Origin: Charina bottae
Taxonomy: Eukaryota; Chordata; Lepidosauria; Squamata; Charinaidae
Length of the DNA: 64,000 nucleotides
Assembly (NCBI GenBank): GCA_023362775.1
Contig: JALMGJ010000015.1
Location: 6,959,501 to 7,023,500 of the forward strand
Direction: 5' to 3'
The notes beneath the pieces are model-generated. The model did no database searches. It was not told where the DNA came from and worked only from the letters and a program-made list of their open reading frames with translations. Every line of letters begins with the position of its first letter. The stretch's first letter is position 1. The position numbers were made by a program, and so were the translations under genes. This document shows positions 63,338-64,000 of this stretch, one piece after another.

Positions 63338-64000
63338 TTTCGAAGAGAATATTTGTAGCTCAGGGTTGAATTGTGGAGTCCTTGGCGCTCTCTGAGCCTT
63401 GTTGTTTTCTTGCAGACATTTCATTGCCAGGCTAGGCAACATCTTCAGTGCGAAAAGGGAGTGGGACTTGCTCTCTGTTTATATACCCTGGCTTGTCCTG
63501 CCTGTGTTGGTGGGAGTGTTGTACTCTCCTTGGTAGTTCCTTGGTTGGGCTGTTGTTTGCTGCTTGGTTGATTGGCTGATTAGTTCCTTGATTAGGGTCT
63601 ATTGTGTTGTTTGATTGCTCCTCTGGTGCTAATATTGGTGTTAATCTTTGCCTATCTGGGTGTTGATTGCTGGCAAGGAGGTGTTCTGGTCTTCTGGCTT
63701 TTCTATTGACTCTTATGAATGGTATGTAAATGTTGTTTACCTCTATGTGTCTGTTGATGGCTGCTTTGTCCGAGTGCCAAGCTTCCAGGAATTCTCTAGC
63801 ATTTTTGGATTTGGCTTGGTTTAAGATGCTCACAGTTTCCCAGTTGAAAGTATGGTTGAGTCTGTCCACGTGTTGTGAGTTTAAGGAGTTTTCATCGTGT
63901 CTTCTGACTGCTAGTTGGTGTTGGCTAGTTGGTGTTCATGGATGCGTTCTGCTAGTCTTCTACTGTTACTTATAATTAACCTTCCCCATCAACATGAACC
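63338..64000 (-). mobile_element. Penelope-like element, C-terminal part, runs off the window
   Basis: The minus strand encodes RLAERIHEHQLA, then HVDRLNHTFNWETVSILNQA and KNAREFLEAWHSDKAAINRHI, a GIY-YIG-type C-terminus of a Penelope-like element, followed by a Q/N-rich run. A 14-bp direct duplication (ccaacaccaactag) near 63910-63940 shifts the frame. The terminal repeat at left holds a hammerhead match. Confidence 0.75.
63405..63457 (-). ncRNA. Candidate hammerhead ribozyme (family 2, copy 2)
   Basis: Same as 35158-35209 but with GAAATGTC in place of GAAACGTC (stem III becomes a U.G pair) and one mismatch in stem I. CTGAAGA at 63442-63448 is intact. Confidence 0.5.

Overview
This is nuclear DNA from a vertebrate, almost certainly a squamate reptile (lizard or snake). 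Evidence is the split eukaryotic gene with GT-AG introns and a squamate-type repeat load: tRNA-derived SINEs with a Bov-B-like 3' end, a true Bov-B fragment, L1 and CR1/L2-like LINEs, Penelope-like elements, hAT and Tigger-like MITEs, and microsatellites. I cannot resolve the species. There is no prokaryotic gene, CRISPR array or operon.

The only protein-coding gene I can support is CMIP (C-Maf-inducing protein), on the minus strand. Fourteen consecutive internal coding exons lie between 959 and 52106, in reverse order: the end of the PH domain (52056-52106), the middle region, and the segment just before the leucine-rich repeats (959-1099). They join in frame to 490 codons (1470 bp) without a stop, against 773 residues in human CMIP. 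All 28 splice sites are GT-AG. The 5' exons lie beyond 64000 and the leucine-rich-repeat exons lie left of position 1. The last 11.9 kb is therefore one large upstream intron.

Nearly everything else is intron filled with mobile DNA. 1-950: 5S-rRNA-like SINE and a SINE with internal tandem duplication. 1.25-5.98 kb: LINE tails, a Penelope-like insertion containing a perfect 54-bp palindrome, and a putative LTR. 9-18 kb: L1, CR1/L2-like ORF remnants, hAT MITEs, a putative LTR. 20.9-31.9 kb: hAT and Tigger-like MITEs, SINEs, a 1756-bp L1-like non-autonomous element, a second Penelope-like insertion. 33-44 kb: LINE tails with different microsatellites, two more Penelope-like insertions, a nested Bov-B. 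48-54.9 kb: Tigger-like MITE, hAT MITEs and a 1.4-kb minisatellite of 61-bp units. 56-64 kb: SINEs, an LTR, CR1/L2-like LINEs, and the end of a Penelope-like element with part of a GIY-YIG-type C-terminus.

The most noteworthy signal is the set of Penelope-like insertions. Two families carry matches to a type-I hammerhead ribozyme at four loci. Several insertions are reduced to little more than two head-to-head terminal repeats between perfect target-site duplications. Also notable are two palindrome-type hAT MITE families that share one target rule (TA at positions 4-5 of an 8-bp duplication), one of which contains the expanding 61-bp minisatellite.
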